DNA of 64,000 bases from Globodera rostochiensis (GCA_018350325.1 JAEVLN010000033.1:124001-188000); one strand, 5' to 3'. Counted from the first letter of the stretch, positions 45,284 through 56,260 are shown. Notes: generated by a model from the letters alone, not told the origin. Made by a program: numbers and translations.

Positions 45284-45677
45284 GTAAGGCCCGGTACACT
45301 AATCGCACTCAAATGATTGCATTCAAAAATTTCAATAATTTTTTTAATTAGTATTCTTTGGTAATATTTTACAAAGGTTTTATTTAATTTAAGTGCTTCA
45401 ATTTTTTGTTAAGATTTGTTTTTTTTGTTTTATGGGATACTGATTATTATTAAATGGTGATTATAACAAATATTTAATTGTGAGAGCATATAACAAATAT
45501 TATAACAGTTATAAACATTACAATTTTATTAATAAATAAACATTTTAAAATAACTATCAACATTTTAAACGATTGAACCAAAATTTGTTTTAAATAAAAT
45601 AAAATAACTTCCAAATGTTGTTCACGTTACGTTATCCGTTGTAATGTGTTTTGCTCGGTACTTTTTGTTACGTGTAA

Positions 45678-46075
45678 GGTAATGGAATTCGGTTAATTCT
45701 AGAATTAACCGGTTAATTTTGGAAATTCTAAAATTTGAAAGTCTATAACTTTTTTAAACTCAACATAATCAAACAAACAAGATGCCATTCGAAAGCTCTA
45801 AGCTTGATATGCTATCGTTAAGCTTATAATTGGTGAAAAAAATATTTCAAAAACTTTGCAGTGCAGACCACTGATTCTGTGTGCTTTTTCACATTAAACT
45901 TTTTAAAAACGAAATGAACCGCTTGGCTTTTCCTCCAAATGATTTTTCTCAATCAGAGCTTTCGAATGGCTTCTTGTTTGTTTTATTTGTGGAGTTTAAA
46001 AAGTTACAGGCTATTCAAATTTAGAATTTCCAAAATAAACCGGTTAATTCCAAAATTAACTGATTTCCATTAACC
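45678..46075. mobile_element. 398-bp foldback element
   Basis: The arms are about 110-bp imperfect inverted repeats: left GGTAATGGAATTCGG, ATTAACCGGTTAATTTTGG, and TTCGAAAGCTC-type ends near 45800; right, read from the other strand, GGTTAATGGAAATCAG, AATTAACCGGTTTATTTTGG and matching inner parts. The loop is about 150 bp. No coding frame. A target duplication is not clear. Typical of a long-TIR MITE. Confidence 0.75.
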
Positions 46076-46569
46076 GTCACATATATCTCTTAAAAACAAT
46101 AATAAATATGCAATTTTCAAAAAAAGCCATATTTAATTTCGTTAAAAAATGAATATAATTTCTTAATTATGAATAAGTAAAATTTATAAAAAATATAAAA
46201 ATGATTGTTAAAATTCATCCGCTTACTTTATTTGCGGATAAAATGTGAGCCAAAATAAAAACAAAAACTAAATTATCCACATAATTTAAAATTTTTTTTA
46301 AGAATGATGAGTAAATTGTATAAAAAAGTGTTTATTATAAATATTTTTAAAAAATACTAAAGTTAAGAACAAAAGCTAAGCTAATCTTTTACCCAAAAAA
46401 ATAAACTAATATATATATATTATGTGTTGGACGATCAAAATCTGTTAAACTTAACACCTCTTACATTATTTTAAATCGTTCGTCTATAAATTAAAAAAAT
46501 TTAATTATTTAACCATTAGTTGACAAGTAAAAATTTCAAAAGGCAAAAAAATGGTGCTAGGCCGTTTCG

Positions 46570-46740
46570 TAAAAACTGCCACCATGGGCGTTTCGTAAAT
46601 TCGCCAGGGCGTTTCGTAAATTCGCCAGGGCGTTTCGTAAATTCGCCAGGGCGTTTCGTAAATTCGCCAGGGCGTTTCGTAAATTCGCCAGGTCGTTTCG
46701 TAAATCTGCCACTATGGGCGTTTCGTAAATTCGCCACTAT
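46570..46740 (+). repeat. Left 21-bp minisatellite arm
   Basis: About seven units of CGTTTCGTAAATTCGCCAGGG and close variants. Because the unit is a multiple of three, it is open on both strands (GRFVNSP on plus, EFTKRPG on minus), which explains the 73-77 codon frames here; they are not genes. Confidence 0.9.
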
Positions 46741-47059
46741 TATATTAATATAATATACATGTATATATTAAGTGCATACACATTTTTTATCGATCAAAAT
46801 AATTTTTAAACGTCAGATCAGACAAATCTGCCACTATATATTAATAATACATGTATATATTAAGTGCATACACATTTTTTATCGATCAAAATAATTTTGT
46901 AAACGTCAGATCAGACAGATAAATTGAAAGCGCCTCACAATAATTTATTCACCTATTATTTTCTTCAACAATATAACGGCAAATAATTCGAAAGCGCCGC
47001 CGAAAAATTTATTTACCTATTATTTTCTTCTACCACCCCCCTATTGTTCGCTCTCGACG

Positions 47060-47182
47060 ATGAAGGCGATTACATTTTTAGTAACTTTAATGTTATCTGC
47101 ACAGCAAATTTTAATTTGTGGCATTAGAATTGATGAATGCATCGAATCAAGGCGCAAAAAATTTGGTTCAGCTGTATTTTAA
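47060..47182 (+). CDS. 40-codon frame with signal peptide inside the element
   Basis: Starts MKAITFLVTLMLSAQQILIC and ends GIRIDECIESRRKKFGSAVF. The first 20 residues look like a signal peptide with a short basic start and hydrophobic core. Immediately downstream another frame (47190-47351) contains KIGIELSLRTLDRHLAKRIM, which could be a helix-turn-helix. Either a captured host exon or the decayed gene of the element. Confidence 0.3.
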   Translation: MKAITFLVTLMLSAQQILICGIRIDECIESRRKKFGSAVF

Positions 47183-47395
47183 GAAAGAAATAAAAACACG
47201 CTGAGATTTATTGGAAAAATTGGACGAAAATTGGTATTGAACTTAGCCTAAGGACTTTGGATAGACATCTGGCTAAAAGGATAATGGAAAATTTACTAAC
47301 TACATCATTTCTGAATTATATTTTTATATATTTGTTAATAAAATTTTAATTCCTTTTGTTCGATAAAAATGTGTATATATTTATATATATAATAG

Positions 47396-47540
47396 TGGCG
47401 AATTTACGAAACGCCCATAGTGGCAGATTTACGAAACGCCCTGGCGAATTTACGAAACGCCCCTTGATGGCGAATTTACGAAACGCCCCTTGATGGCGAA
47501 TTTACGAAACGCCCATGGTGGCAGTTTTTACGAAACGACC
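47396..47540 (-). repeat. Right 21-bp minisatellite arm
   Basis: Inverted relative of the left arm, with units separated in part by TCAAGG. Inner border ATAGTGGCGAATTTACG matches the inner border of the left arm, so the inverted repeat spans the whole array. Confidence 0.9.
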
Positions 47541-47597
47541 CAGCACGCAAAAAAATATCATAAATAAATGCTAAATTAATAAGAAATCCTTATTTAC

Positions 47598-47700
47598 CTC
47601 AGTGGTCATCAATCGTTCGTCAACGTCGTCTGTCTCCGACGTGGTTTAACCGCGGTCATCAACGTCAACTGTACCCCATGCGCTGCATGTCGTATAGTCA
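47598..47700 (-). CDS. Exon candidate with one in-frame stop
   Basis: Minus strand: YTTCSAWGTVDVDDRG, TAA, TTSETDDVDERLMTTE in one frame, then the donor GAG|GTAAAT. The acidic DVDDR and DDVDER halves look alike. Either two exons, or one exon damaged by the TAA at 47648-47646. It lies in an A-rich block, in keeping with a minus-strand gene. Confidence 0.35.
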
Positions 47701-48239
47701 AGTGATAATTTGCCTTTGTATGGAAATTATAATAAAAAATAACCTAACTAATACCCAACAATATTTAAGATAAAAAATAAATGAATTTAATAATTGTCTT
47801 AAAAATTTCTCTGAGAAATTGATGTTTGAGTTAAAATAAAAATTAAAACTTGCAAATAAATATAACAAAAAAAAATATAAAAAAGTTTATTAATGCTTAA
47901 AGACGAACATTAGCATTTATGACTTATAGTAAATAAAAATTTCATGTAATAATAAAAAGCAAAATCCTTTAACAAAGGAAACAGGTTTTAAGCATTAAAT
48001 TAAATTCAATTCAAAACTAATTTGCGCAATAAAAAATGATAAACAAAATTTATTGATTAGAAAAACTAATCCTTAGGTTATGCTATATATGAAAATTATA
48101 AACTAATTAAAATATAATAAGAATATGCTGCCCAAAACGTTTAAATTATTTTGAATAAATTGCATTCATTCGTTTTTATTAAAAGTTTAATGCGATTTTG
48201 TGGTTTGTAAGATTTTCAATGATTTAATCGGGTTAAGAT

Positions 48240-48480
48240 GTTTATTGGCAGACATTGCATGTACTTCTTTGATGTAATAATTTATACAAAAGTAAAATAA
48301 TTCATTAATTGTATTTGTAATTTAATTATTATTTATTGTCTTTATATCTGGATGATTAAAAATCTTTGATTTGTAAAAAATAACTTACTAGCAATCTGGG
48401 GTGGCTCTGTTCCAGCCGGCATTCTATGTTAAAGCTTCCGCGTACATTTCTTATTTTAGTAAATTTGTTGCATTGAAGGT
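48240..48480. repeat. Duplicated segment D1 (copy at 51285-51500)
   Basis: Shares GATGTAATAATTT, CAAAAGTAA, TTATTTATTGTCTTTATA, CTGGAT and CTTACTAGCAATCTGGGGTGG with 51285-51430 in order. Includes the minus-strand exon below. Confidence 0.7.
48389..48423 (-). CDS. Exon candidate, donor GTAAGT, paralogue at 51417
   Basis: Minus strand, acceptor TTTAACATAG, donor GCTA|GTAAGT. Reading NAGWNRATPDC in part; the paralogue gives SGSIKTTSNC in the same phase before GA|GTAAGA. Gly, Thr and Cys coincide and other changes are mild. Short, so only moderate support. Confidence 0.35.
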
Positions 48481-49127
48481 TAAATAACACAATTTGATGT
48501 ATACACGTTTGTTAATTTTCATAAGGCAATTAGTTTTTTATGCTTTTATTCAAGAATGATTAGGTTACTTAATGATGTAATACTAAAAAGCTATTTGAAT
48601 TATAATATATATATATCTTTTTTAAATGTATTTGAATAAATAAACAGTAGTCAGCTTTTGTAAAGCCAAATAATTTTTACTGGAGTGCGAAAGATGTTTA
48701 ATAGAAAATATGATGTTTTAATAATTCATAAAAAAACTGAGTACATTTATTTACCATGACTGTTTTAAAACTTATGTTTATTTTTATTTTTTGTAAATTA
48801 GAGTTATAATTTTTGAAACTTCTTGATTAGATGTTGCTGTTTTTTATAATACTGATCGAAGAACTCTGAACTTCGACTCTATTTTAGAGTTAATTAGAAT
48901 ATTTTTAGGAAGATATATACGATCATATTTTACTTTATTTTTCTAAATAAAATTTTTTTTTTCTTGTTGGGTTCACGTGTACGCGGACCATCTGTCTGCA
49001 TTCCTTTGTATGTCATTAAATTTACTTTATTGAGAAATTTTAAAAATTTAGTTTTTTGTTAAATAAAAGATGATCAGCCAGTAAATATAGATCCAAATGG
49101 ATTCCCAATTGCATTCATTTGAATTAA

Positions 49128-49214
49128 TTGAGAGATGGTTCGGTTGGGGTTGGGTGTGCTGAGCCTCAGAAGATTTTGGTACAGAGTGTCGAATTTAAAA
49201 ATATATTTTTTTAA
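49128..49214 (+). CDS. Exon candidate, LRDGSVGVGCAEPQ
   Basis: A GC-rich island; frame LRDGSVGVGCAEPQKILVQS then VEFKNIFF to TAA. Just upstream another frame reads DQPVNIDPNGFPIAFI. No clear splice pair. Confidence 0.25.
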   Translation: MRDGSVGVGCAEPQKILVQSVEFKNIFF

Positions 49215-49675
49215 TTTTATGAATGCACAAAAATTAATTTTTTTTATTAATTAAAGTTGAATTTTCTTCATTTATTTTATGCTGTTTGCCTTCGACGATA
49301 CGTTTATTCAAATTTGCAAGGTCTTTTTTCTCAAATATTAAGGGTAATGATTTAAATATGTCAGCCTTAAAACAAACTTTAATTAAAATAAAGAAAAGCT
49401 TTGATAACCAAATCGGAGTAAAGAATATTTTTATGCATACATAAACATTAATTTAAGTTATTAAATGCAATATTACTACTTTTTTAAATTTGGAATCAAC
49501 AAAGTAAATAATGTATTAGTTTTAAGATTTCATGATCGTTTATAACAATGCTTGCATATTCATATAATAAATGTTAAGAAACAATGCTAAAATATATTTG
49601 ATTAATTTGTTGATCTGCAAATATTTTCAATATTTATTGATGCATACCATTTTTTTGCCTTCATAACGTCTTGGC

Positions 49676-49712
49676 CTTGGGATAGCGTAAAAGCAACGTC
49701 TTCACCTGACGT
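49676..49712 (+). CDS. Micro-exon candidate near 49.7 kb
   Basis: A long pyrimidine tract ends in TTGGGATAG, then CGTAAAAGCAACGTCTTCAC-CTGAC and the donor GTAAGA. A longer frame over the island reads DAYHFFAFITSWPWDSVKAT, SSPD up to the same donor. The exon start is therefore uncertain. Confidence 0.25.
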
Positions 49713-49924
49713 AAGATAATAACAATTGTATAAATTATAAATTTACATGTAATAATTACATTTTGTTTTAGTAAGATTTATGTTAAAAATTGTTTATTTT
49801 TTTGTAATTTCTATACATAGATATCATTATTCAATGATTATTCATCCGTCGGCTTTCCTATGCTACAAATTTGCACAATAAGATACGGAATTGTTGTACT
49901 TTTTTAAAAATGAAAAAATTAAAT

Positions 49925-50010
49925 AGTTATTTTAGTCATGTCGAAGAAACACATTATTGAACTCGGAACAGATTTATACAAAACTTAGTTTTGAGTAGTA
50001 TATTCTAGGT
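49925..50010 (+). repeat. Duplicated segment (copy at 62830-62910)
   Basis: TTTTAGTCATGTYGARRA-type sequence, later TATTCTARGTTGGA, in both. This copy could start a short ATG frame, MSKKHIIELGTDLYKT; the other starts MLRITLLCLDHHVE. Confidence 0.45.
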
Positions 50011-50719
50011 TGGAATTAACACAGATTATGACAAAAATTTATGATTTTAAAAATTTGTCTATTCAGATTATTATTGAAAATTATAATTTTTTTTAAATAT
50101 CTACGCCTTGTGCCCTCGTGGGTGGATTCAAATTTAATTTAAATGTTTTAAATATGAAATATTAAAAGGATAAATTTTTTTTAATTTATATTTTTATTTT
50201 ATTTTTTATTTATTTTTAATTTAAATTAAATTTAATGTTTAAAATTATCTGGTATATTACAATTCAATTTGTCAAATAGTCTTATTGGTCAGTATCAGTT
50301 TTTACAATTTTAAACATCTCTGTTTGACTAAAATTTTAGGCTGTGCCTTATATGGTTTTATGACTTAAACGAAGCTAACAACAACAGTTCAAAAGCCTGC
50401 AACAATAATATTTTTTTATCTTGAGATTTTTAGATTTATGCGATTTGACGAAACAATTTTTCTATGCAAAATCAGCTTCTTTTTTTTTGCTTGAGCTTTA
50501 AAAACATTTTGACGACTACGCCAAATTAAAATGTCCCAGTAGCGATTTTATTTTAAATAATAAATAAAACTTTATATGATATTGAAAGATTACCGGTTTA
50601 CTTGAATCAAACTTTTTTTATCTTTCTACTTTTTATTGTTTAAATTACCAGTTTTGAGATCGGTCACGCGTCTTTGACTTTGTCCGTGGCTTAGCCGAAA
50701 ATAATTCAGTACTTTTGCA

Positions 50720-51275
50720 ACAAAATCTATTTTATTCGATAGTTTATGCCAGTTTTATTTTTAATAAAAAATTTATGAGCATTTTCTAGTCCATATAAAT
50801 CCATATTTTGGCTTTTTTTGAGAATAAATCCATATTTCGCCCCTTTTTCATAATAAATCCATATTTTGGCCTTTCTGTCAAAAATTAAAGAAAAATTCGG
50901 AGTTTTTGTGAAACTTTCATAAGAAAAATGCAATAAAACGAAAAATGTACGCTTAAAAATCAAAAAATGCACCCCCTAAAATGACTTTTTCTTGGACCAA
51001 AAATGCACCATTCAAAGATTGTAATTTTCTTTTGTATTTTTGATATTTTTTATAAAATTTTCCAAAACTTGTGAATAATATTATATTTACAACTGTAAGA
51101 GGGAAATTAATAAAGATGACGAATTTGAAGGGTTTTACGCATAAATTGAGAAGATTTGGTCCGTTTTAGCACATTTTTTTAGTCCATATTTTGGCACTTG
51201 GGTTTTTGGTCTAAATTTTAGGGGTTTTTAGTCTATTTTAAGACCATATTTGACGTTTTTTAGTCCATAAAATCT
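50720..51275. mobile_element. Repeat-derived region with AATAAATCCATATTTYGG units
   Basis: Three 30-bp units around AATAAATCCATATTTTGGCC at 50789-50876, and more distant AGTCCATATTTTGGC copies at 51170-51265. A 81-codon minus frame follows from the repeat. Possibly related to the CATATTTTGC region at 32.6 kb. Confidence 0.45.
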
Positions 51276-51284
51276 CATCTGTAT

Positions 51285-51500
51285 TAATGATAATTGTTAG
51301 TTACTCTTCGATGTAATATTTTACAAAAGTAAGGATATTCGTTGTATAATTATTATTTAGTGTCTTTATAACTGGATATAAAGGCTAAAAAATCTTTGTG
51401 TTGAAAAATTTCTTACTCGCAATTTGAGGTGGTTTTGATTGAGCCGGATTCGAAAGCGTCCGCACGTACAGTTTTAACAAATTAATTGCATTAATTTTTT
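51285..51500. repeat. Duplicated segment D2 (copy of 48240-48480)
   Basis: See 48240. Minus-strand exon here ends at 51417 before GTAAGA. Confidence 0.7.
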
Positions 51501-52342
51501 GTTTATTTTATTTCTTTTAATTTTGGCTCTTTATTAAAAGCTTTTAATAATTTTGCTTTATTTATTATCGCTTTTTTAGCGGCTTTTCTCGCAACAAAAT
51601 CTTGGATAATTGTTAGAAAGTGCTGTTGGAAAGTACGTTAAGTCTAATTTAATTTATTTAATTGAATTTCTCACGCAATAAATATTGAATTAAACAAAAA
51701 CAATTTGTTATTTATTGAGGAATTTAAATATTTTCTTTAATGTTTATTTAAGTAACTCCGCCATCGTTGAATTGGGTTTTAAAATGATTTCTAATTTCAG
51801 TTTTACCATAACCGATTATTTTGCTTATAATTTTGATAGATTATGCTTTAAACTATAATCTTAGAATAACCATCAAATTTTTAGACAACTAAATATATTG
51901 TATTACTTTAAATTTATTGTGTTTCAAACATATTAGATTTATTTAAATTTCTCAAATTAAATTTTTTTGATGATTAAAGTTTAAATCGATTGATAAAATT
52001 AATAAAGAATTTTTCTTTATTCTAGTTTTAAATTTTGTTTGTAATTAAATTATTATATAACGAATTAAATAGTTTTTGTCGATACTAAAAAAATTCTTTA
52101 ATGTCGGCCGTATCACATTTTTCTTTCTGGAGTGTAGTGATTAATTATTAAATTATTTTATGAAATTGCTATTTAAGAAAATTTAAAATTAAAAATATTT
52201 ACAATTAACGCTTTTTTAGATTTATTAAAGGCGTAAGAGGCGGTATAAGGCTTTTACGCAATGATCAACACGTTTGCAATAAGTTTTTTGATTTTAAAAT
52301 TAATTTTTTAACACACTCAATTACGATTATATTTACTAAATA

Positions 52343-52438
52343 ATGGTACCAAAACGATTCTTAGCCACGATGTTGCTTCTTTCAGCACACTTCATCTGGT
52401 CCATATATTTCCAAATGAATTTTGTAGTCATTAATTAA
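52343..52438 (+). CDS. 31-codon ATG frame with signal-like start
   Basis: MVPKRFLATMLLLSAHFIWS then IYFQMNFVVIN: basic N-terminus and hydrophobic core, like a signal peptide or first exon of one. At 54125 a related stretch reads VVPHRLATKKN, where CGA/CGT and GCC/GCA are silent differences. The similarity is short. A first exon is likelier than a full gene. Confidence 0.35.
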   Translation: MVPKRFLATMLLLSAHFIWSIYFQMNFVVIN

Positions 52439-52519
52439 TTATCTGAAATATAAATTCGAACTGTTATTTTGTAGCTTTAACTTATAAATAAAGTTGTTTT
52501 TATATTGTTGAAAATATAG

Positions 52520-52834
52520 TAGACATTTGCGGCTAAGACATTTGCGGCCCAGACATTTGCGGCTCAGACATTTGCGGCTCAGACATTTGCGGTAGACATT
52601 TGCGGCCCAGGCATTTGCGGCCCAGACATTTGCGGCCCAGACATTTGCGGCTTAAGACAAAATAGACATTTGCGCCCCGACATTTGCGGCGCAGACATTT
52701 GCGGTCCAGACATTTGCGACCCGACTTTTGCGGCCCAGACACTTGCGGCCTAAGACAAAATAGACATTTGCGGCCCAGACATTTGCGGCCCAGACATTTG
52801 CGGCCCAGACATTTGCGGCCCAGACATTTGCGGC
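52520..52834. repeat. 15-bp minisatellite GACATTTGCGGCCCA
   Basis: About 19 units of GACATTTGCGGCCCA with CTA, CTC and ACC variants, in two blocks each introduced by TAAGACAAAATA. All in one orientation. Unit length is a multiple of three, so open frames on both strands (GRKCL, AANVW, RHLRP) are by-products. Confidence 0.95.
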
Positions 52835-52874
52835 TTTATATTCCAAAAAAAAACCTTTTATCTAATTGTTGTAG

Positions 52875-53027
52875 CCGGGCCTCATCAGTACGGAAGACAC
52901 AACAATTAATGATTCAGAAATCGGATTGCTATGCAAATACTTATACATATTTATAAATATTATGATTGAACATGCACCATTACAATTTATTATATTGATT
53001 TTATGCCCATTCGAACAACAAAGTTAA
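52875..53027 (+). CDS. Terminal exon candidate, 50 codons
   Basis: Acceptor TAATTGTTGTAG, then phase 0: PGLISTEDTTINDSEIGLLC, KYLYIFINIMIEHAPLQFII, LILCPFEQQS to TAA. Acidic start, hydrophobic end that could be a membrane helix. Begins 40 bp after the minisatellite. Not recognised. Confidence 0.35.
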   Translation, partial: PGLISTEDTTINDSEIGLLCKYLYIFINIMIEHAPLQFIILILCPFEQQS

Positions 53028-53253
53028 TTTATTGTTAAATAAATAAAAAACTAATAACATCTCTTTTTCATAACACGGACTAAATTTTGCTAGTTTTAGT
53101 TTCTTTGAACTATTGTTAATATTTTAATTGTAAACAATGAACATATATTAGCTAGTAATGCTCCTTTTTACTCAAATAAATAATAGTATTTTAACATTTA
53201 AAAATAATTAATATAAGAATATTTGATTTATTAGCAATAAACTTTTATAATAG

Positions 53254-53367
53254 ATGCCCATTCCGAACCATAGCAAGCAAGTGTTTTACCTTAGGTACTT
53301 TAATTTTTTATGCATTATAATTATTTTTACAATTTGTAATAAAAAGAAGTCGTATTACTATGATTAA
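53254..53367 (+). CDS. 37-codon ATG frame with hydrophobic helix
   Basis: MPIPNHSKQVFYLRYFNFLC then IIIIFTICNKKKSYYYD. The ATGCCCATTC start resembles DNA at 53004 (ATGCCCATTCGAAC), so it is part of a short duplication. A basic tail after a hydrophobic segment suits a membrane anchor, but the frame is AT-rich. Confidence 0.2.
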   Translation: MPIPNHSKQVFYLRYFNFLCIIIIFTICNKKKSYYYD

Positions 53368-53390
53368 TAATTGGTGTGCTCCTTTTTTAG

Positions 53391-53498
53391 GTCGGGCATC
53401 ATTCTTCTAGTAAAATATTTGCTTTTAATCTATTACATAGCCATTTTTATATTAAAAAACATAGCAGATGTTGTTTATTGCAATTTTGTTTATTTTAA
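53391..53498 (+). CDS. Exon candidate after CTTTTTTAG
   Basis: Acceptor GCTCCTTTTTTAG; frame VGHHSSSKIFAFNLLHSHFY, IKKHSRCCLLQFCLF to TAA. Beyond the first eight codons the composition equals background. Confidence 0.2.
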   Translation, partial: VGHHSSSKIFAFNLLHSHFYIKKHSRCCLLQFCLF

Positions 53499-54591
53499 GT
53501 AATATTATTGAAGATTAATTTTTTAATAAAGTATGTCATCCTGTCAAATGGAAAGTCTCATGGGCAGAACGATCAGATAAATTTCACTTAATTTCCGAAT
53601 TCAAAATATTATTCTTTTATTATAAAATAATCAATAAGATTTTATGAAATATTACAGAAGCATATTTCTTTTTAATAAATTTCCTTTCTATGTTAATTAA
53701 TTAAGCGGTTTTTGTTCTCGGTTCGGTTCGGTTCGGTTTAAACTTTGAAAATTATATTAACTTTATTTAAATAAATCACTAAATTCGATTTCATTATTTA
53801 TCTTCTTTTTCAAATAAAGATTAAATTGGGGTATATTTAAATTTGCATAATTTTAACAAAAAGTTCTTTTCGTTACTGTTCGTTTATATAAAGAATTTGA
53901 TGAAAACTCCTTAAAGTTCTTTTGGGATTCATTATTAGTGCTTTCAATTTTTTTGTTCTTCTTGAATTCATGCACTCTTTTTTTACAAAATTTCTGTTGA
54001 TTTAAAGATATAAAAATAAAAATCTGCCTGGGTGTTGAATTTAAAACGTTTATGATGATAATAAAACAAATTAAGAAACTTTTTTAACTAAGGTTGTATA
54101 TTAATTATTTAATCTTAAGTTAAAGTGGTACCACATCGTTTAGCAACGAAGAAGAATTCGCACGTCAAACTCCTCAATTAAATTATTATTTAAACAATTT
54201 ATTTAAAAAAAATGTTATTTTTTACATTGTTCATCTTTGCTTATTACTTTTATTAGCAAAGTAATCCAGCAGATTAATTTAAATTTAGATATTTATTTTT
54301 TTATAATTTTGCAAAGCTTTTTGAGTTTTGTATTGTCAATTATCGGTATCGACTCGCTCATGTCGTGTTAATTTTAAAAAGATTATATTTTTTAATAATT
54401 TAAAATAATTCATTGATATATTGTTGCTAAAATCATATTGTCAATAGTTTAAATTCAAATGATATAGGATTAAATTTAAAAGATTTATAATGATCAAAAC
54501 ACAGAAAACACGCCCGCCCTAGTTGACAGTCGACTTCTTGTTTGTTGTTTTAATAATATTTTCTTTTTAATAATAATTTGAAATAAATTCA

Positions 54592-54678
54592 ATGCCATGC
54601 CGCTTTCGAAGTAAAACGAACAAATTATTTCCGGCAAGTTCAACCGTAAATAGGCATTTTTCATTTTTCTTGAATTAA
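54592..54678 (+). CDS. Small ATG frame MPCRFRSKTNK
   Basis: MPCRFRSKTNKLFPASSTVN then RHFSFFLN. It straddles the left edge of duplicated block C2; in C1 the matching frame reads ASSMLNRHFS. ATG-to-stop is 28 codons. Basic. Confidence 0.25.
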   Translation: MPCRFRSKTNKLFPASSTVNRHFSFFLN

Positions 54679-55265
54679 ATTATATTATTATTATAATTTG
54701 TTTATTTTTATTTCGCTTTACTATTTTTTGATTTAGCTATTTTAGTGCCTATGTTGTATGTCATTTTTATAATTGTAAATTAATTGAGCCCCGTCTCTCT
54801 GTGTTTCTTTTAGCAATGTTAATAAATTAAATATATAGCCCAGATTTAATTTTTAAAACAAAAGTACATAATTTTATTATAAATAATGATTAATTTTTAT
54901 ATTTTATTTTGCCAACCAAATTAAATCGCCTTAGTTCAAATTTTTTTTGGACTTCATGTAGCCAACGTGCCCGTCTGGTGATTCCGGATCTACACGTGGT
55001 GTGGTGCAGAAGAAAGCGCCAGCAGCATGCCTTTGTTCTTCAGAACATACTCTTTTCCTGCATTTTAATGCTGCCAAAAGTGCAAAGTTAATTTAATTTT
55101 CAAACAATGCAATTTTTTGTCATTAAATAATTTCTTGGGATGTTGATGCATATTTTAGCCTTATTGTTAGATCAGAATGATGCACACTTGAGCAATTAAC
55201 ATTTAATAATAGGGTTGTTTTTGGTGTCATACTCATACCCGATTGAATATATTTTAAAGATTAGT
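54636..55265 (+). repeat. Duplicated block C2 (copy of 34660-35585)
   Basis: Same order as C1 but shorter through deletions. Between the conserved parts, 54955-55020 carries a GC-rich island not found in C1. Confidence 0.85.
55010..55068 (+). CDS. Exon candidate SSMPLFFR, paralogue at 35260
   Basis: Acceptor GTGTGGTGCAG, two bases, then ESASSMPLFFRTYSFPAF to TAA. The frame is also open upstream (FRIYTWCGAE). Three frames are open in this island; the comparison with 35260 favours this one. Confidence 0.35.
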
Positions 55266-55862
55266 ATTCATATTTTAAGCAATAGCTATGCAAATGTTTA
55301 TCTTTAAGCATTTAAATTGTATAAATTTTTTATAATTTTGTTGGTATTATTTATTTGTAAGCTTTTTTATTTTAATTTTAACTCATATAAGTGTAATTTT
55401 ATAAAAAATTGTTGTTTTCATCTACACCAAATTTGTCATATTTACGATATCTATATCATTTTACATTAAATCTATGATTTTTACAGCTATGATTTTATTT
55501 TTCATGCACATTTTTCAAAGTCGGAGTTCTTCGAGTCCAGCCTTTTAGATTAAATTACCTCTAATGATTTTTAAATATCAATTGCTTTAATAAATTGTTT
55601 TAATCATTTTAAGATTTGTAAGTAGAGATCGGACACGGGCCGGGGTCCGTACGGGGTTTAACGGACCCCGTGGCCCGTAACCCGTGTTTTTTTGGGTTGA
55701 CACGGGGTTACACGGGGTCACGGGGTACACGGGGTTTTAGCCCGTGTAGCCCTTGCCCGTGTATGTCGGCGACCCTTGCCCGTGTGTTTTGACACGGGTT
55801 AACACGGGCTAAATTTTTTGGCATATATTTAGGGAAACTTCTACAACAACTTTTTGAGCGAG

Positions 55863-55935
55863 TGAGTGGTTTAGTGGTGAGTGTCTGGTTCCGGCGTTTT
55901 GTTGGTGCTGGTTCAAGACCCGACTATGTAAAAAT
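55863..55935 (+). other. tRNA-like (SINE) segment inside the hAT element
   Basis: GTGGTTTAGTGGTGAGTG resembles an A box and GGTTCAAGACC fits the B box GGTTCRANNCC exactly, at tRNA-like spacing. The arms do not fold into a good cloverleaf. A related segment is at 58425-58495 on minus. Likely a tRNA-derived SINE family. Confidence 0.5.
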
Positions 55936-56029
55936 GTTTTTTTTTGACTTTCAGTTAAGCATCTATTGTGGAGAAAACAATTTCTAAAAATTTTTTGGAA
56001 TTTTCATTTTTTGGTTGGACAAAATCACC

Positions 56030-56260
56030 GATTATTTAAAAATTCTTTGTCAAATGCATTGGTAATTATTGGACCAATTTTCTAGCAAGATTCATTAAAA
56101 TCAAACAATTCTCCGGCGGCGCTTATCGGCACCACCGGGCCTCTCCTATTCATTACCAAATTTTTAAAATTTTGGTTGGAATCTCTCAACAAATTGAGAC
56201 AAAAATTCAACTTCGCGGCGGTGCCTTTCGGCACCGCCGACACCTTTTAAAAATCCTGAT
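56030..56260 (+). repeat. Dispersed-repeat copy nested in the hAT element
   Basis: GGCGGCGCTTATCGGCACCA and GCGGCGGTGCCTTTCGGCACC, with AATCTCTCAACAAATTGAG between: two adjacent cores of the dispersed family. Confidence 0.6.

Larger units (their letters stand above)
46553..47546. mobile_element. 994-bp MULE-like element with inverted minisatellite ends
   Basis: Flanked by the 10-bp direct repeat GCAAAAAAAT (46543-46552 and 47547-47556), a length typical of Mutator-like elements. Ends begin GTGCTAGGCCGTTTCGTAAA and, from the right, GTGCTGGGTCGTTTCGTAAA. Each arm is built from a 21-bp unit, GGGCGTTTCGTAAATTCGCC plus A, in opposite orientations; the left arm has more units than the right. The interior holds two direct duplications (46756-46830/46852-46918 and 46927-46968/46991-47033) and a small frame. 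Superfamily is inferred from the target duplication only. Confidence 0.75.

Noticed and set aside
46516..46753. Frames of 73 and 77 codons on both strands with EFTKRPG and GRFVNSP repeats
   Set aside because: They are translations of the 21-bp minisatellite, open on both strands because 21 is a multiple of three.
52533..52956. Overlapping frames rich in GRKCL, AANVW and RHLRP
   Set aside because: Products of the 15-bp minisatellite, not proteins.
54955..54990. TCPSGDSGS on plus as a trypsin-type active site
   Set aside because: The GDSG match sits in one of three open frames, lacks the Gly-Pro that follows in trypsins, and is not the frame conserved in the paralogue.
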